Below, piece by piece: positions 1 through 11,697 of a DNA stretch of 64,000 nucleotides. The notes beneath the pieces were generated by a model, which was given only the letters and a program-made list of their open reading frames with translations, made no database searches and was not told where the DNA came from. The stretch's first letter is position 1. Every line of letters starts with the position of its first letter. A program made the position numbers and the translations under genes. The stretch comes from Cercis canadensis (Eukaryota; Streptophyta; Magnoliopsida; Fabales; Fabaceae), in NCBI GenBank assembly GCA_003255065.1, contig QAOA01004976.1:52529-116528 (forward strand). Direction: 5' to 3'.

Positions 1-83
1 CTCCACGTTTTTTAGTTATTTATTTTTATTTATTTAATTGCTTATTTTATTATTATTTTTTTGTTTTTTGTGAAATGACTATT

Positions 84-1225
84 TCAAAGACAATAATAAT
101 ACATCGAGGAGAAAAATTGAAGCATCTTCCAGCCAAACGAATGACATTCGTCTCCCTCCATGCACAGATCACAGAACTTCAGTTCATATGCCATCTGCAA
201 CCCTTCCTTAATAGCCAAAGCTTTTATGGTATCCACATTAGAAATTTCGTCAACGAGTTTCAACCAAGCAGCCATGAATAAACCTTCAACGTCCCTTATA
301 ACCCCTCCCACCGCCAGCAACCAAAGCGCCATCCACGTTTAGCTTGAAAAACGGCGCTTGTGGCTTAGACCACCTAACTTCCTGTACATCTGCTACAGAA
401 ATTCTGGTTGGGGTTTGTGCTGAAACCAATTCCCATAATTTAACTGCTTCCTCGTATTCTTTTGGGATAGGGCCAACTTGTTTCTTAAGCCTTATCTTGT
501 TCCTACGTGACCACAGGTTGTAATAAAAGAAACACAACCACAGCCATTTGTGACTCAGACCATAGCTTGAATCCCTGCTCAACCCAAGATAAGAAGCTAC
601 CAACCTCTGTCAACCCAACTGTCCCAGGAATTGCAGCTAACTCCCAAAGCTCCCTGACATGTGAACAACTAAGCAAGACATGGGCTTGAAAGACTCCTTC
701 TGTGGCAGCCAATGATCAAACCATAATCGAACCTCATTCCCTACTCCCTACTCCCTATCCACCGAAGACACCATTTCTTAAGGAGTTTCAAACCATACCA
801 TATGCTTCTTCAAGAATAGGAAGGTTTACTGCCTAGTTGAGCATCCAAAACATCATGGTTCTGATAGTATCTAGCTCTTAACGTTCTAGCCACCAGAGAG
901 CTTGGGTTCTGAAGCAAACGCCAACCTTGTTTATCTAACATGGCTGCATTAAACACCTCCTAGTCTTTAAGACCCATACCCGCCGCTTTCTTGGGCTGGC
1001 AAAGTATCTCCCAACTTAGCCAATGGATTTTAGATGCATGATGGGAATTACCCACCCACAATCTAGCCTTCATCTGGTTCAACTCCCTGCACAGTTTTTG
1101 ATAGCCTAAAGCAACTCTTGGTATAGGTGGGAATGCCCTGAGCAGTAGCTTTTATCAGAATTTCTTTACCCGCTTTAGACAACAATTTTTCCTTCCAATC
1201 TAAAGCCTCTTTTAGAGTTTGAAAA
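84..1225 (-). pseudogene. Decayed non-LTR retrotransposon (LINE) 3' part: RT zinc-binding and RNase H remnants
   Basis: Read on the minus strand, three successive pieces match the end of a plant LINE ORF2. At about 1225-1115 a segment reads [20 protein letters not shown], the typical post-RT motif. At about 1110-960 a segment contains KIHWLSWEILCQPKKAAGMG, the zinc-binding RT tail. At about 370-84 lies an RNase H-like region with KLNVDGAL followed by GGVIRD. The pieces are in different frames: the RNase H core changes frame inside a G-rich run near 300-320, and the middle has also shifted. The element is therefore dead. The N-terminal endonuclease and RT core would lie to the right but are not recognisable. 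The left end may continue outside the window. Confidence 0.85.
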
Positions 1226-1486
1226 GCATTATTTTGTTTTTTTTCTCACCATAGCTTTTATCAGAATCTGTTGGCCAGATGAGACTGCATAAATCTCCAA
1301 AATTTGCTTATTTTAGAACTATAATAGGAGGAGAAGATGAATTAGCAAATGTTGTTTTTAACTTTTTATTAAACAGAAGTTAACTCATTGACATGTCAAT
1401 GATGTCATTACCATTCGGGCCAGTAATTCTGGCCAACTCAAAGTGAGCTAGCAAGAAGATTTGCCATTAAGACTGACAAGAGCCAA

Positions 1487-1636
1487 CTGTAACCTGCAAC
1501 TTGTTCATGGTAATCCACGTAGGCATAATGTTAATTTACTGATTCTTGTTTTATATAATCCATTTATGAGTTGATTTATGCTATTTTTTTTTTTTCTTTC
1601 TCATCGTTGAACATCAAAATTAAATCTTCATCTCCA

Positions 1637-1704
<68 letters not shown>

Positions 1705-1797
1705 TAAAAAGGCTTTTTATTATGATATCAAGTTATGAAGTTGATGTGTTACCAAAAATAGTTATTAAGTTAATGTTGCCATATTATGACATATATA
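1487..1797. repeat. Direct repeat copy A (interrupted by a poly-T tract)
   Basis: This copy begins with CTGTAACCTGCAACTTGTTC and ends at GACATATATA. The same order of sequence recurs at 2342-2590 in the same orientation with scattered substitutions. Copy A is longer mainly because of a T tract at 1639-1702. The two copies are about 545 bp apart. They may be remnants of a duplicated transposon or of LTR-like ends, but I see no primer-binding site between them. Confidence 0.75.
1639..1702. repeat. Poly-T tract (64 T)
   Basis: An uninterrupted run of T lies inside direct-repeat copy A. The matching place in copy B has only about nine T, so the run expanded in copy A or was inserted there, for example as a reverse-strand retroposon tail. 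Its length in the assembly is not reliable. Confidence 0.9.
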
Positions 1798-2341
1798 AGC
1801 TTATTGGCAGTTTTGGTCATCATATTTTATCGAGTCCTACGAGTTAGTCTCCATTTTTAAAACTCAACGATTTAGTCCATGTATTTTAGTGAATTTGACA
1901 ACTTTAGTTATTCGTTAATCAACTTAACGACATGTTGACGTAGCACAAATAAATTAATTTTTTATTGTTATCATGTTGATGTGGCATGGAGAAATTATTT
2001 TTTAATTGTTAAATAATCATTAAGCATAATTAAGTCATAATTAACATAAAAATAATTTGTTGTTGTTAAATAACCATTTTAAAAAAAATTCACAAAATTC
2101 AAGCAAATAAAAAAAAAATTAGATCAAGTAAGACATGAAAAAAAAATTCTATATTTTTTCAAATTAAGTCAATAAGAGATTCTACCAAAAATTTCAAATA
2201 ACATTATTTAATCTGAAATTTTTTTTAATTGTTTAAACTTTGTGAAAAAATGTAAAATTTTGGTAGAATCTATTATAGACTTAATTTAAAAAAATCTGAT
2301 TTTTTTTTTACATGTTTAAGTTGATCTAAAAATCTTTTTAG

Positions 2342-2590
2342 CTGTAACCTGCAACTTGTTCATGGTAATCTGCGTAGGCATAATGTTAATTTACTGAGCT
2401 TGTTTTATATAATCCATTTATGAGTTGATTTATGCAATTTTTTTTTTCTTTCTCATCGTTGAACATCAAAATTAAATCTTCATCTCCAATTTTTTTTTAA
2501 AAAGGTTTTTTATTATGATATCAAGTTATTAAGTTAATGTGTTACTAAAAATAGTTATTAAGTTAATGTCGTCATATTATGACATATATA
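2342..2590. repeat. Direct repeat copy B
   Basis: Second copy of the unit at 1487-1797, same orientation, with scattered substitutions and a much shorter T run. Both copies share the segment beginning CTGTAACCTGCAACTTGTTC and the terminal segment around TATTATGACATATATA. Confidence 0.75.
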
Positions 2591-3247
2591 CTAATGTAAC
2601 AAAATGTGGAAATCTCATAGCATTATTCATTTATTCATCATATATAGGAGTAGAATATAATTTTAATCTTTGAAAGATATCATAAATTTAAGTTTAGGCT
2701 CAAAAAAATTTATGCATACTTTAGCTCCTTGATTATTACGTTTTAGGTTCAATTTATTCTTTTTAAGGACTAAATTGAATATTTTAAAAGGACTAATTGA
2801 ACCTAATCTTAAAAATCAAAGATCTACTTGATAAAAAAAATTCTCTTAAGAATTAAAATAAAACTTAAGATGCAAATTAAGTTATAGATCAATTGGTCAT
2901 AAGACTTTTCTCGTAAGAAGAATGTCTTGTATTAGAGGTCTTTCATTCATAAAATAAGAGTCTCAAAATGTTCTCCCACATAAAACTATAGATGTAGGTA
3001 TTTCTATAACAAGATCCTTAGAGCAAATTTGATAAATCTAGTTCTATATAAAGGTTGAGTCAAACTTAAGTTCTTGAGTTACCAATAAATAAATAAATAA
3101 ATAAAACTTAAGATATCTTGAGACGAAAATAGAAGTTTACTCAATATATGGTGTCAATCTGGTTGTTTCATAAGCGTACCATGATTTTTTTTGGTAATCC
3201 ACAGGGCAAAGCCCAGAAAACAAGAAAAAACTATAGAACCATTGCTC

Positions 3248-3402
3248 TATGCAGTGTCACACCAGAACTATCCTCCATGACCAAATCCTTCAAACAAAGC
3301 GGAGGAACAGAAAAATACACACCTTTTCTAGAGCATAATTTAATTTTTTTTTTTTTTATATAGCTCATATCTACTGCCTTTATGCAGTGTCACACCAGAA
3401 CT
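3248..3402. repeat. Pair of perfect 22-bp direct repeats flanking 111 bp
   Basis: A 22-bp sequence starting TATGCAGTGTCACACC occurs at 3248-3269 and again at 3381-3402 without mismatch. The 111 bp between them include a T-rich run at about 3340-3358. The arrangement resembles a long target-site duplication around a short retroposed fragment, or a local duplication. The left neighbour (3180-3240) contains an inverted motif, GGGCAAAGCCC. Confidence 0.6.
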
Positions 3403-4344
3403 GTCAGAACACTTTTTTTTTCTCCCATGGCGCAATTGGCAAAACTTGTTCCCACCTTTACTCTGAAGCAGATCGACGCGTGTTGGCTTACTCACACTAT
3501 CACTTCACTTAGCATTTTGACACCTCATTCATTACTCAGATTCAGCCTCCCTTTTCTTTGTTTTTGATTCCATGAATGAGGGTCGGTCCTCTCTTCTTTT
3601 AATCTTTATGTGCAATAAATCTCTGGACTTTAATTGCGAATCATCTGGGTCGTCACCTTCTGCCATCATTCACTCCTCAAACAGGTGAATGTTACTTGGT
3701 CTGACACTCAATATTCTGGCTTTCCGGAGATGACCCACATTGTTCCTTGGTTCCTTCAATTATTTTTAGGTGTTGCTTTTATATCTAAATGTGTGTTTTT
3801 AGCCATCAGTGTCTTACATGGCAATGAATTTACTGTATTTCATGTGTGGTTTTCTGAGGTTGGGTTTTGCGTGAAGGAGAATAAACACTGAATCGATATA
3901 TGCTGATAATCGGTTAAATTTAAAGGTGAAATGGTTAGTAGAAGATTTCTGTCTCTCATTTGGTGAGGAATTTAAGGTGGTGAGTAAGAAGCTTCATTAC
4001 AAGTTACTGATATTTCATAGGCATAAGGGTAGTGTCAAAGAAACGCCAGTTTCTATCTTGGCTAATCTTGCTTGCTTAAAATAAGGTAAAGAAGCCACAT
4101 GTTAACTTCATGTCATTGAGTAGGTTATATTAATCATCCTACTTCTCTTGTTGGAGCTAGCCTCTTTTTACCATGAAATGAAATGAATCTTTCTCCTGAA
4201 AATTCTTTTCCTCTGCTTATGTGTTTGATATCTGTGATTTTGGAGGCTAAATTGATTTTCCATATTTGATTAATTTAGGTTCAAAACTTTGATATTGCCT
4301 TGCAGAAACTGAGAATCATTGTAACCAAACAAAAGTGAGCTGAA
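3403..4344 (+). promoter_or_regulatory. Probable 5' leader and leader intron of the transporter gene
   Basis: A plausible leader intron runs from a donor at 3685 (CAG|GTGAAT) to an acceptor at 4305 (TTGCCTTGCAG). The leader would resume at 4306 and reach the ATG at 4345. The exon and intron ends are inferred from splice consensus only. The two small ORFs here (3382-3567 and 3634-3891) look like chance frames. Confidence 0.4.
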
Positions 4345-5730
4345 ATGGAGACCAATGATGTGGAATACGTAGCTCTAGGAGAAGGTTCTGCTACGCAATT
4401 AGAGAAGTTCCAAAAGGTTTCAGTTTTACCACTCATTTTCTTAATCTTTTACGAGGTCTCAGGAGGGCCTTTTGGTGTGGAAGATAGTGTCAGGGCAGGT
4501 GGTCCACTTTTGGCTCTTGTTGGGTTCTTACTCTTTCCATTCATATGGAGCATTCCAGAGGCACTGATAACTGCCGAAATGGGTACTATGTTCCCAGAGA
4601 ATGGAGGGTTTGTTGTTTGGGTTTCCTCTGCATTGGGTCCTTACTGGGGATTTCAACAAGGTTGGATGAAATGGCTAAGTGGGGTCATTGATAATGCTTT
4701 GTACCCAGTTTTATTTTTGGATTATCTCAAGTCAGCTATCCCAGCTTTGGAAGGTGGTTTTCCAAGGATAATAGCAGTGCTAGCTTTAACTTCGGCTCTC
4801 ACTTACATGAACTATAGGGGTTTAACTATAGTGGGTTGGGTTGCTATATTACTAGGAATCTTTTCATTACTTCCTTTCATAGTAATGGGGTTTATAGCTA
4901 TGCCCAAATTGAAGCCATCGAGGTGGATCATGGTAGATTTGAACAATGTGAACTGGGGTTTATACTTAAACACTCTGTTCTGGAATCTGAACTATTGGGA
5001 CTCAATCAGTACCCTTGCAGGAGAAGTGGAAGATCCTGGTAAAACCCTCCCAAGAGCTCTTTTCTATGCTCTTGTGTTGGTTGTTTTTGGCTACTTTTTT
5101 CCACTTATGGTAGGCACTGGAGCTATTCCAGTTAATCGTGAACTCTGGTCTGATGGCTACTTGTCAGTAGTTGCTAAAATACTTGGAGGTGTGTGGTTAA
5201 GATCTTGGGTCCAAGCAGCATCTGCTGTATCAAATATGGGTATGTTTGTGGCTGAGATGAGCAGTGACTCCTTCCAACTTCTGGGGATGGCAGAGAGAGG
5301 CATGCTTCCTGAATTCTTTGCCAAAAGGTCACCTTATGGGACACCACTTATTGGTATATTGTTCTCTGCTTCTGGTGTGATTTTGCTTTCATGGTTGAGC
5401 TTCCAAGAAATTGTTGCTGCAGAGAACTTCTTGTACTGTTTTGGGATGCTTATGGAATTCATAGCATTTCTGAGGTTAAGGACCAAATACCCAGAAATTT
5501 CTCGCCCTTATAAGATACCTCTTGGGAGAACGGGGGCAATCTTCATGTGTATTCCTCCAACGCTACTGATTTTTGTGGTGTTAGCTCTTGCTTCTTTCAA
5601 GGTCTTCACTATAAGCATCTCCGCCGTCACGATAGGCCTTTTTTTGCAGCCTTGTATTAATTATATGGAGCGGAAAAGGTGGTTCAAATTCTCTGTTAAT
5701 TCTGATCTTCCTGATATTCATATCGCCTAG
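4345..5730 (+). CDS. Polyamine/amino-acid transporter (PUT, LAT-type APC family)
   Basis: The complete single-exon frame codes for 461 aa. Members of this plant family, such as the Arabidopsis PUT/RMV1 group, are H+-coupled importers of polyamines and related compounds in plasma or internal membranes. The hydrophilic N-tail ends near residue 22. About twelve hydrophobic segments follow, at roughly 25-45, 52-74, 86-108, 115-133, 140-160, 162-183, 205-222, 237-262, 275-305, 333-352, 359-377 and 397-440. Family marks are SGGPFGVED (39-47), the conserved loop [14 protein letters not shown] (226-239), and RPYKIP (387-392) before the last pair of helices. Coding parts of this family are usually intronless, as here. 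The start was chosen because it opens the frame and gives the usual short acidic N-tail. Exact substrate is not decided by sequence. Confidence 0.92.
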   Translation: METNDVEYVALGEGSATQLEKFQKVSVLPLIFLIFYEVSGGPFGVEDSVRAGGPLLALVGFLLFPFIWSIPEALITAEMGTMFPENGGFVVWVSSALGPYWGFQQGWMKWLSGVIDNALYPVLFLDYLKSAIPALEGGFPRIIAVLALTSALTYMNYRGLTIVGWVAILLGIFSLLPFIVMGFIAMPKLKPSRWIMVDLNNVNWGLYLNTLFWNLNYWDSISTLAGEVEDPGKTLPRALFYALVLVVFGYFFPLMVGTGAIPVNRELWSDGYLSVVAKILGGVWLRSWVQAASAVSNMGMFVAEMSSDSFQLLGMAERGMLPEFFAKRSPYGTPLIGILFSASGVILLSWLSFQEIVAAENFLYCFGMLMEFIAFLRLRTKYPEISRPYKIPLGRTGAIFMCIPPTLLIFVVLALASFKVFTISISAVTIGLFLQPCINYMERKRWFKFSVNSDLPDIHIA

Positions 5731-6656
5731 TTCTTGCTCTTTTTCTTTTGGAAATAGCCTTGCTCTTGCTTAATGAACCATGTCATGTCATAGTGAATTG
5801 TACCTAAAGCTGTGTGTACATGTCCAATGCTATTATCAATTTGCTTCTGTCCCCTTAACTCAAACGTAAACCTAAATTTTCCCATTGCTGTGCTTAAACA
5901 TAGTTTACTAATTCACTAATCACTTTATTGTCCACAGAAGTTTACGTGCTTCGAATTCTTTTCACTGTGAAAGTCATTGCTACAATTTCTATTTTCAGTA
6001 AATGTTTATGAGGATAGTTTTATGTGTGTCTTTCGATAGGAAAAAAGGAAAAAAGAAAAAGAGAAAAGGGAAGGGAATTATATGTATCTTCCTAGTAGCT
6101 TTAATCATTGTTTTCATAGTGCCTATATCAGCTATAACAATTCACGAGTTTGTATTTCCAAGCCTTTGAAATCCTTCGTAAATCTGTCATAGAAGATACT
6201 TTCCTGTGTTTTTATTGTGTGTCAAATGAGACGAAATTGGTAGTAGTCCCTTCTATGCATGATTTTACAGAAGACATATGTACCTGAATGTACATCTGAA
6301 CATTTTTTAAGCAGTCTCTTTTCTGAAAATGACATCATAGAATATGTATCCACTTTGTTTATATCAATCACTTTCATTATTTTCTCCAAAAAGATATGTA
6401 AATTTGTATGCTTTTTTGAGTATTGAACGTCCATCTTAGTTTAGGCTCCTAGGTATATTCTTGTTACCTTGCTTCCGATTTGCTGGAGTTAAGTGTGATA
6501 GGTGATAAGGACAATGCCAGGAAACTAGATCGCTATTTAGTTCACCATACTCTTGGAATATCCATCAGACCAGGCCTGATAACAACATATTGCTTAATTG
6601 AGACTTGTTTTAGAGCACATCCAATCAAACGGGGCTCCCGATTTCTTTTGGTATTT
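5731..6656. other. 3' flank of the transporter gene, no further gene seen
   Basis: The first few hundred bases after the stop are probably 3' UTR. The rest is AT-rich spacer with a purine-rich run near 6040-6075. Small ORFs at 6222-6434 (-) and 6480-6668 (+) show no recognisable motif. Confidence 0.5.
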
Positions 6657-6995
6657 AGCTCACTCTAAAGGTGAGGGTTATGTTATACTCCTCAATTACG
6701 AGAGATTCAGTGGGACTTACAATGTGATTTTAGTATGTACCAAAACACATAATTTTTTTATAAAATGTAAGAACGACATAATATAAGAAAACATGTCAAA
6801 AAATAAACTTGACATGTTTTCATATATTGTGTCGTCCTTGCATTTTATAAGGAACTGTATGTTTTAGCACATATTAGGTGACTCAATTTTTCAAGATTTT
6901 CGCAATGACATTAAAATCACTAAGTGAGTCCTACCTGGATCCACCCAACTGAGAGAGAGTGTAGCATACTACTCACATTTACTAAAGGCTTTAAT
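6657..6995. mobile_element. Foldback/MITE-like element, full copy
   Basis: A strong inverted repeat is centred near 6805. The inner arms are 6758-6799 and 6811-6851, nearly perfect, with TTATAAAATGTAAGAACGAC on one side and its near complement on the other. A weaker inverted match continues outward. For example, ACTCTAAAGGTGAGGGTTATG near 6663 pairs imperfectly with the stretch ending CTCACATTTACTAAAGG near 6990. No coding capacity. Size and hairpin structure fit a non-autonomous MITE or foldback element. Ends and superfamily are uncertain. Confidence 0.65.
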
Positions 6996-7020
6996 TACAA
7001 TACTTGTTTGATTTAGTTTC

Positions 7021-7290
7021 TTATAAAATGTAAGAACGACATAGTATAAGAAAACATGACAAAAAGTAACCTTGAAAAGTTATTTCTTGACACATTTTCT
7101 TATATTGTGTCGTTTTTGCATTTTATAAGAAACTATATATTTTAGCACATATTTGGTGACTCAATTTTTTGAGATCTTCTCAATGACACCAAAATTACTA
7201 AATAAGTCCCACTCGGATCCACCCAACTGAGAGAGAGTGTAGCATAGTGCTCACACTTACTAAAAGCTTTAATTACAATACTTGTTTGAT
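7021..7290. mobile_element. Tandem partial copy of the foldback element
   Basis: It repeats the inner hairpin and right arm of the neighbouring element in the same orientation. The hairpin is 7021-7129, again opening with TTATAAAATGTAAGAACGAC, and the right arm runs to CTTGTTTGATT near 7290. The left outer arm is missing. It directly abuts the first copy's tail, so a local tandem duplication of about 265 bp is more likely than a second insertion. Substitutions between copies show the duplication is not recent. Confidence 0.7.
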
Positions 7291-8057
7291 TCCTTTCTCA
7301 ACATAATGTGTATTACAAGACAATAATTCAAGCATGGCAGTGGCAGATTACAAGGACAACCATCCATGGCACATGGGCATGGCCAAATAATCATAAAGGA
7401 GGATTTGGGATTTATTTCCACATTGGTGCACCCATTGTCCAAGTGGAAGCTTTTATTGAAACTACTCCAAATTAAATAGGCTCTGTTTTCTCACTATTTC
7501 TTCTGATATGCTCTATATGTTGTTGGAATTACTCACCAACAATTCATTAGAACGTCCACTTATTTGATCCTTATAAGCCTCCTCTTTGCCAAGTTGTGGC
7601 CCTAAATTCCAATGGTCCATGCTGATGGCCAGTGAGACACATGCATGACACATAATAAAATCTTTTCATGGTACAGATTGTCTTTTGTTTAAACCTTTCT
7701 ATGAACTGCCACAACCTTTTGATGAGGACTAGATTAATTAAATAAGCGGAAATTTCCACGTGTCAAGCACCCAGATGGAAAGAGCTTGCCAACAGGAGAT
7801 GTCTATTATTTTTGTGAAAACAATGTGATTGGGGAAGTTTTTATGCTTAGTTAATCGATCGGAAATCTCAATATAGATTATCGCCGTCTTCTTGGCTTTC
7901 TTTCAGAATCCAAACAAAGCAGTGAAGATAAAACAAGATAACCAGATTCTTTCTCTCTTTGGCTCCTGCAAGAGATATTCATATAACCAGGAAACACTGC
8001 TAAACAAGTCTACCTAATCGACTGGGGAAAGCAGAGGAAAGAAGAGAAGAAGAAAAC
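7291..8057 (+). promoter_or_regulatory. Upstream region and leader of the PP2A B' gene
   Basis: No other gene seen. The last 150 bp before the ATG at 8058 are rich in purines and pyrimidine patches, as in plant leaders, with AAAACATGG around the start. The small minus-strand ORF at 7571-7759 has no family features. Confidence 0.4.
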
Positions 8058-10277
8058 ATGGGTAGTCAGAAAAACTCATCAACAAGTAGCCCACAGAAAA
8101 TGACACTTAAGAGTCTGATTGAGCAAGACAAGAACATTATTCCTCCCGGCAGCCCATCTTCTCCCGCTTCGGCAAATGAAGAAATTCTTACTATTATACA
8201 CTACTGCAGCTTCGTGTTCACCTTCAGTGATCCTTTTGAATCTCCTTCCCAGCAAGATATCAAGCGGCTCCAACTCACACGGCTCCTTTCTATCATGAAG
8301 TCCTCAAAGAAACCACCACATGAGAAGGTTCTGGGACCTCTAGTGTCTATGATCTCAGCCAATCTCTTGAGGCCACTTCCTCCACCAGCCAAGCCCTCTT
8401 GCATATCAGACTTGGCTGAAGAGGAAGACCCCATGTCTGCATTTTCACCCATATGGTCATATCTCCAACTTGTTTATGAAATCCTTCTCAGACTTATTAA
8501 TACCGTAGACCACAGAATACTTAAAGATTATATAGATCATCCTTTCCTTCTCAAGCTCTTAGCACTATTCCTGTCTGAAAATCCAAGGGAACGTGAAAGC
8601 TTGAAAAATGTGTACCACAAGATATATACTAAGTTCTTTAGTGAACGTTCCTTCATGAGGAAATCAATGAACGATGTGCTCTTGAACTATGTGTTCGAGA
8701 CAGAGAAGCATCCTGGTATTGCAGAGTTGCTTGAGATATGGGGAGCCATAATCAATGGATTTACCGTACCACTCAAGGAAGAGCACAAGCTGTTCCTGAT
8801 GAGGGTGGTGATTCCATTGCACAAGACGAAGGGGATGCAAGGATACCATAAGCAACTGGCTTACTGTATTTCCCAGTTTGTGCAGAAGGAGCCTATGCTT
8901 GGAGGGGTTATTGTTAGAGGAATATTGAGATATTGGCCTGTCACAAACTGTCAGAAAGAGGTTTTGCTAATTGGGGAGTTGGAGGAACTGGTGGAGAATT
9001 TGGACCCTGATCAGTATCGAAAGTTGGCATTGCCATTATGTACACAAATCACAAAATGCATTAACAGTTGCAATTCCCAGGTACAAGATCCAGTTTTTTC
9101 TTGTTTATGTCCATAATTTCTTCTACGCAGGGAAAATCTAGATGCTAACCAATGTATGCTTCATGCCATCTATTTTATCTTTAAATTATAAGACCAACAC
9201 TGATCTGGATATTCAGAATTTAACTTCCAAATTCTGAGCTTGCAATTCAGATATGAGGATTCAAGACATCTTTATTTATCTCCTTTCTTTCCTTGACTAA
9301 ATATGTGGGCAAGAATTATTGAATACTTAAGACAAACTATGCATGTTGTTGTTGATGTAAAGTTCAATTGGCCTGCTCATTGTTTCTTGGAAGCATCAAA
9401 ACCCAATTATATATGGGCAAGATGTCTCCTTGTTCCATAGTACTGCTTGTTTATTAGTTGGAGGCTCTCTCTAGTGTCTGCAGTGTACACCAAGGCCAAG
9501 CACAACCTCAGTTTACTTTGATTGATATAAGTTATCTCTGTCTACTGAGCCTCTCTTTTTACAGTATTAAGTGAATTTGATTATATGTGCATTTTGTTTA
9601 GGTGGCTGAGCGTGCACTCTATGTATGGAACAATGAGCAGTTCGTGAAGATGGCGACAACGGCAATGGGAGAAGTATATCCTATTATAGTACAAGGTATG
9701 GAGAAGAACCTCAAATGGCATTGGAGCAAGAGCGTCCGTCAACTAACAGGGAGTGTTAAAATGATGCTGGAAGAAATGGATCCCATTCTATATCTCAAGG
9801 GTCTCGAGGAAATTAAAGTTAAAAAAGCAGCGGCACATCAAGAAGATATAAAGAGAAAAAGGACATGGGAAATAATAGAATTGGCAGCTGCCAAGAATCA
9901 GTATTAAGTGAATTTGATTATATGTGCATTTTGTTTAGGTGGCTGAGCGTGCACTCTATGTATGGAACAATGAGCAGTTCGTGAAGATGGCGACAACGGC
10001 AATGGGAGAAGTATATCCTATTATAGTACAAGGTATGGAGAAGAACCTCAAATGGCATTGGAGCAAGAGCGTCCGTCAACTAACAGAGAGTGTTAAAATG
10101 ATGCTGGAAGAAATGGATCCCGTTCTATATCTCAAGGGTCTCGAGGAAATTAAAGTTAAAAAAGCAGCGGCACATCAAGAAGATATGAAGAGAAAAAGGA
10201 CATGGGAAATAATAGAATTGGCAGCTGCCAAGAATCAGTTCCTCAACCCAACACATTATCTCTGTGTCTCCCACTGA
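8058..10277 (+). CDS. PP2A regulatory subunit B' (B56 family), terminal exon duplicated
   Basis: Targeting subunit of protein phosphatase 2A. Exon 1 is 8058-9080 (341 codons, donor CAG|GTACAAG). An intron to 9601 ends TTGTTTAG. The second exon exists twice: 9602-9907 gives a 442-aa protein ending NQY, and 9939-10277 gives 453 aa ending with a tail from LNPTHY to VSH. Both acceptors are in the same phase. B56 marks are RILKDYIDHPFLLKLL, ENPRERESLKNVYHKIY, ETEKHPGIAELLEIWGAIIN, PLKEEHKLFLMRVVIPLHK and VAERALYVWNNEQ, spread along a HEAT-like fold. The N-tail is short. The sequence is divergent from canonical B' at many places but has no break in exon 1. Which second exon is used cannot be told. 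The second copy keeps the original 3' end, so the longer form probably reflects the ancestral gene. Confidence 0.85.
9562..10238 (+). repeat. 337-bp tandem duplication covering intron end and terminal exon
   Basis: Unit 1 is 9562-9898 and unit 2 is 9899-10235. Each holds 40 bp of intron with its acceptor plus the first 297 bp of the last exon. The tetranucleotide CAGT stands at both breakpoints and at the junction (9562, 9899, 10236), which suggests microhomology-mediated duplication. I see three base differences, and all change an amino acid (G/E, I/V, I/M). No N lies at the junction, unlike the assembly joins elsewhere. Confidence 0.93.
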
Positions 10278-11697
10278 ACAACAGTGTATGCAAACTTGTG
10301 CTGGCAAAGCCCAATTCAAAATTTTGAATACTATTGTACTCCATTACAAAAGCTAAGTAGCCGAACTTCTTGCTTTTAATGGGGTTATAGGGAGTATTTC
10401 CCGCCAACCTATCCCTCTTTAATCAAATACAATAAAAGGAAAAAAAAAAAGTTATGATTGTTTGGAAGAAAGATACTATTAATCATTGATAAGTTGCCAA
10501 CTAATTTAGTGGCCGACGACGACAAAGATCGAGGCATGAAACTGTAATTACCAGCTGTTCTTTGCTATATTATAGGAGGCAATTATTTAATAGGCTAGTC
10601 AAATATGCCATCAACACTCAGCCACTACTTGGATAAAAGTCTTTGCCGCGTTCGGAATATTCTGCTTTTGCAGAGATGGAGTCGTTGGATTATCGTGATC
10701 GGCAGTGGGAATATCGCTGAGCCTTACCACTGAATTTATGTATACACACTCAAACATGGGGCAATTCCAATCCCATATACCAGGAACCACATAGGAGATT
10801 AATCCAGGTTCACTTTATATCTCATGCAATTTCAATCACTTCTCATCCTACGAACAACCTTTAACCAAATAAAACTGACTCCAGGTTATTAAAAAATAAA
10901 AATAAAAGCTGTGACTGCAGGGACAAGAAACATACAAAAGATTATTTTGTTTGGCTGAAAAATAAAAGAATGTTCAATAAAGTTTCCATAAATCTGTATT
11001 TATGGTCCCACAAATCAAAATCCAAACGGGTCGTGCTTAAGGCAGCATATATAGCTCAACCCCCTTTTCAAATAATTGTTACAAATTACACCGATGTATT
11101 AACTAAACGTGAAGAAAACTAAAAATCCCTCCCACCCCACCCCACCACCCNNNNNNNNNNNNNNNNNNNNNNNNNNNNNNNNNNNNNNNNNNNNNNNNNN
11201 NNNNNNNNNNNNNNNNNNNNNNNNNNNNNNNNNNNNNNNAAAAAAGGCCCAGGGTACAAAACCTGTAAAAATAGAACACAACCTATAGACTTAAATGGCT
11301 AGATGGAAAATTGTAATGATTAACACAAGGCTGAATAAAAATCTTAGCCTTTAATTACAAGGACGAGAAAGAATGAAGCACTCCCAAAACTTGAAAGCCA
11401 TTCCCCTGTACATCACAATATGTCCCACCCCTTTAGGTAAGATTTTTCTCATGAAAAAACACCGAGAGCTTGAAGGCTTTAGGAACTGCCGTTAACCATC
11501 AAGCTTAAATGAATTGGATAAGTACTGATGCCTTTGACTGAAAACTTGAACCAAGACTAGGCCTCTGCTTAAAATGAATCGTGACTCCAATATTGCACAA
11601 AATGATCAACGAGGCTGATTCAGATATAAAGCTCACATGACAAGCAAACTGGGGTTTTACGGCACTAAAAAGTAAAACAGTTCTGTTGAAAACAGCA
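10278..11697. other. Convergent intergenic region with 3' UTRs and an N gap
   Basis: This stretch lies between the stop of the B' gene (+) and the stop of transportin (-). It should hold both 3' UTRs. No coding region is visible. It contains an 89-base run of N (11151-11239) preceded by a C-rich CCCACC repeat, where the assembly is broken. Confidence 0.55.
11151..11239. other. Assembly gap (89 N)
   Basis: Undetermined bases inside the probable transportin 3' flank. The left edge is a C-rich CCCACC repeat and the right edge an A-rich run, both hard to sequence. Confidence 0.99.

Larger units (their letters stand above)
1226..3247. other. Gene-free AT-rich spacer with repeats
   Basis: No convincing coding region. 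The stretch is strongly AT-rich with many short A and T runs. It holds a 64-T tract, two copies of a diverged direct repeat, and a short AAAT-type microsatellite near 3085-3105. Small ORFs near its right edge are low-complexity and lack recognisable homology. Confidence 0.6.
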
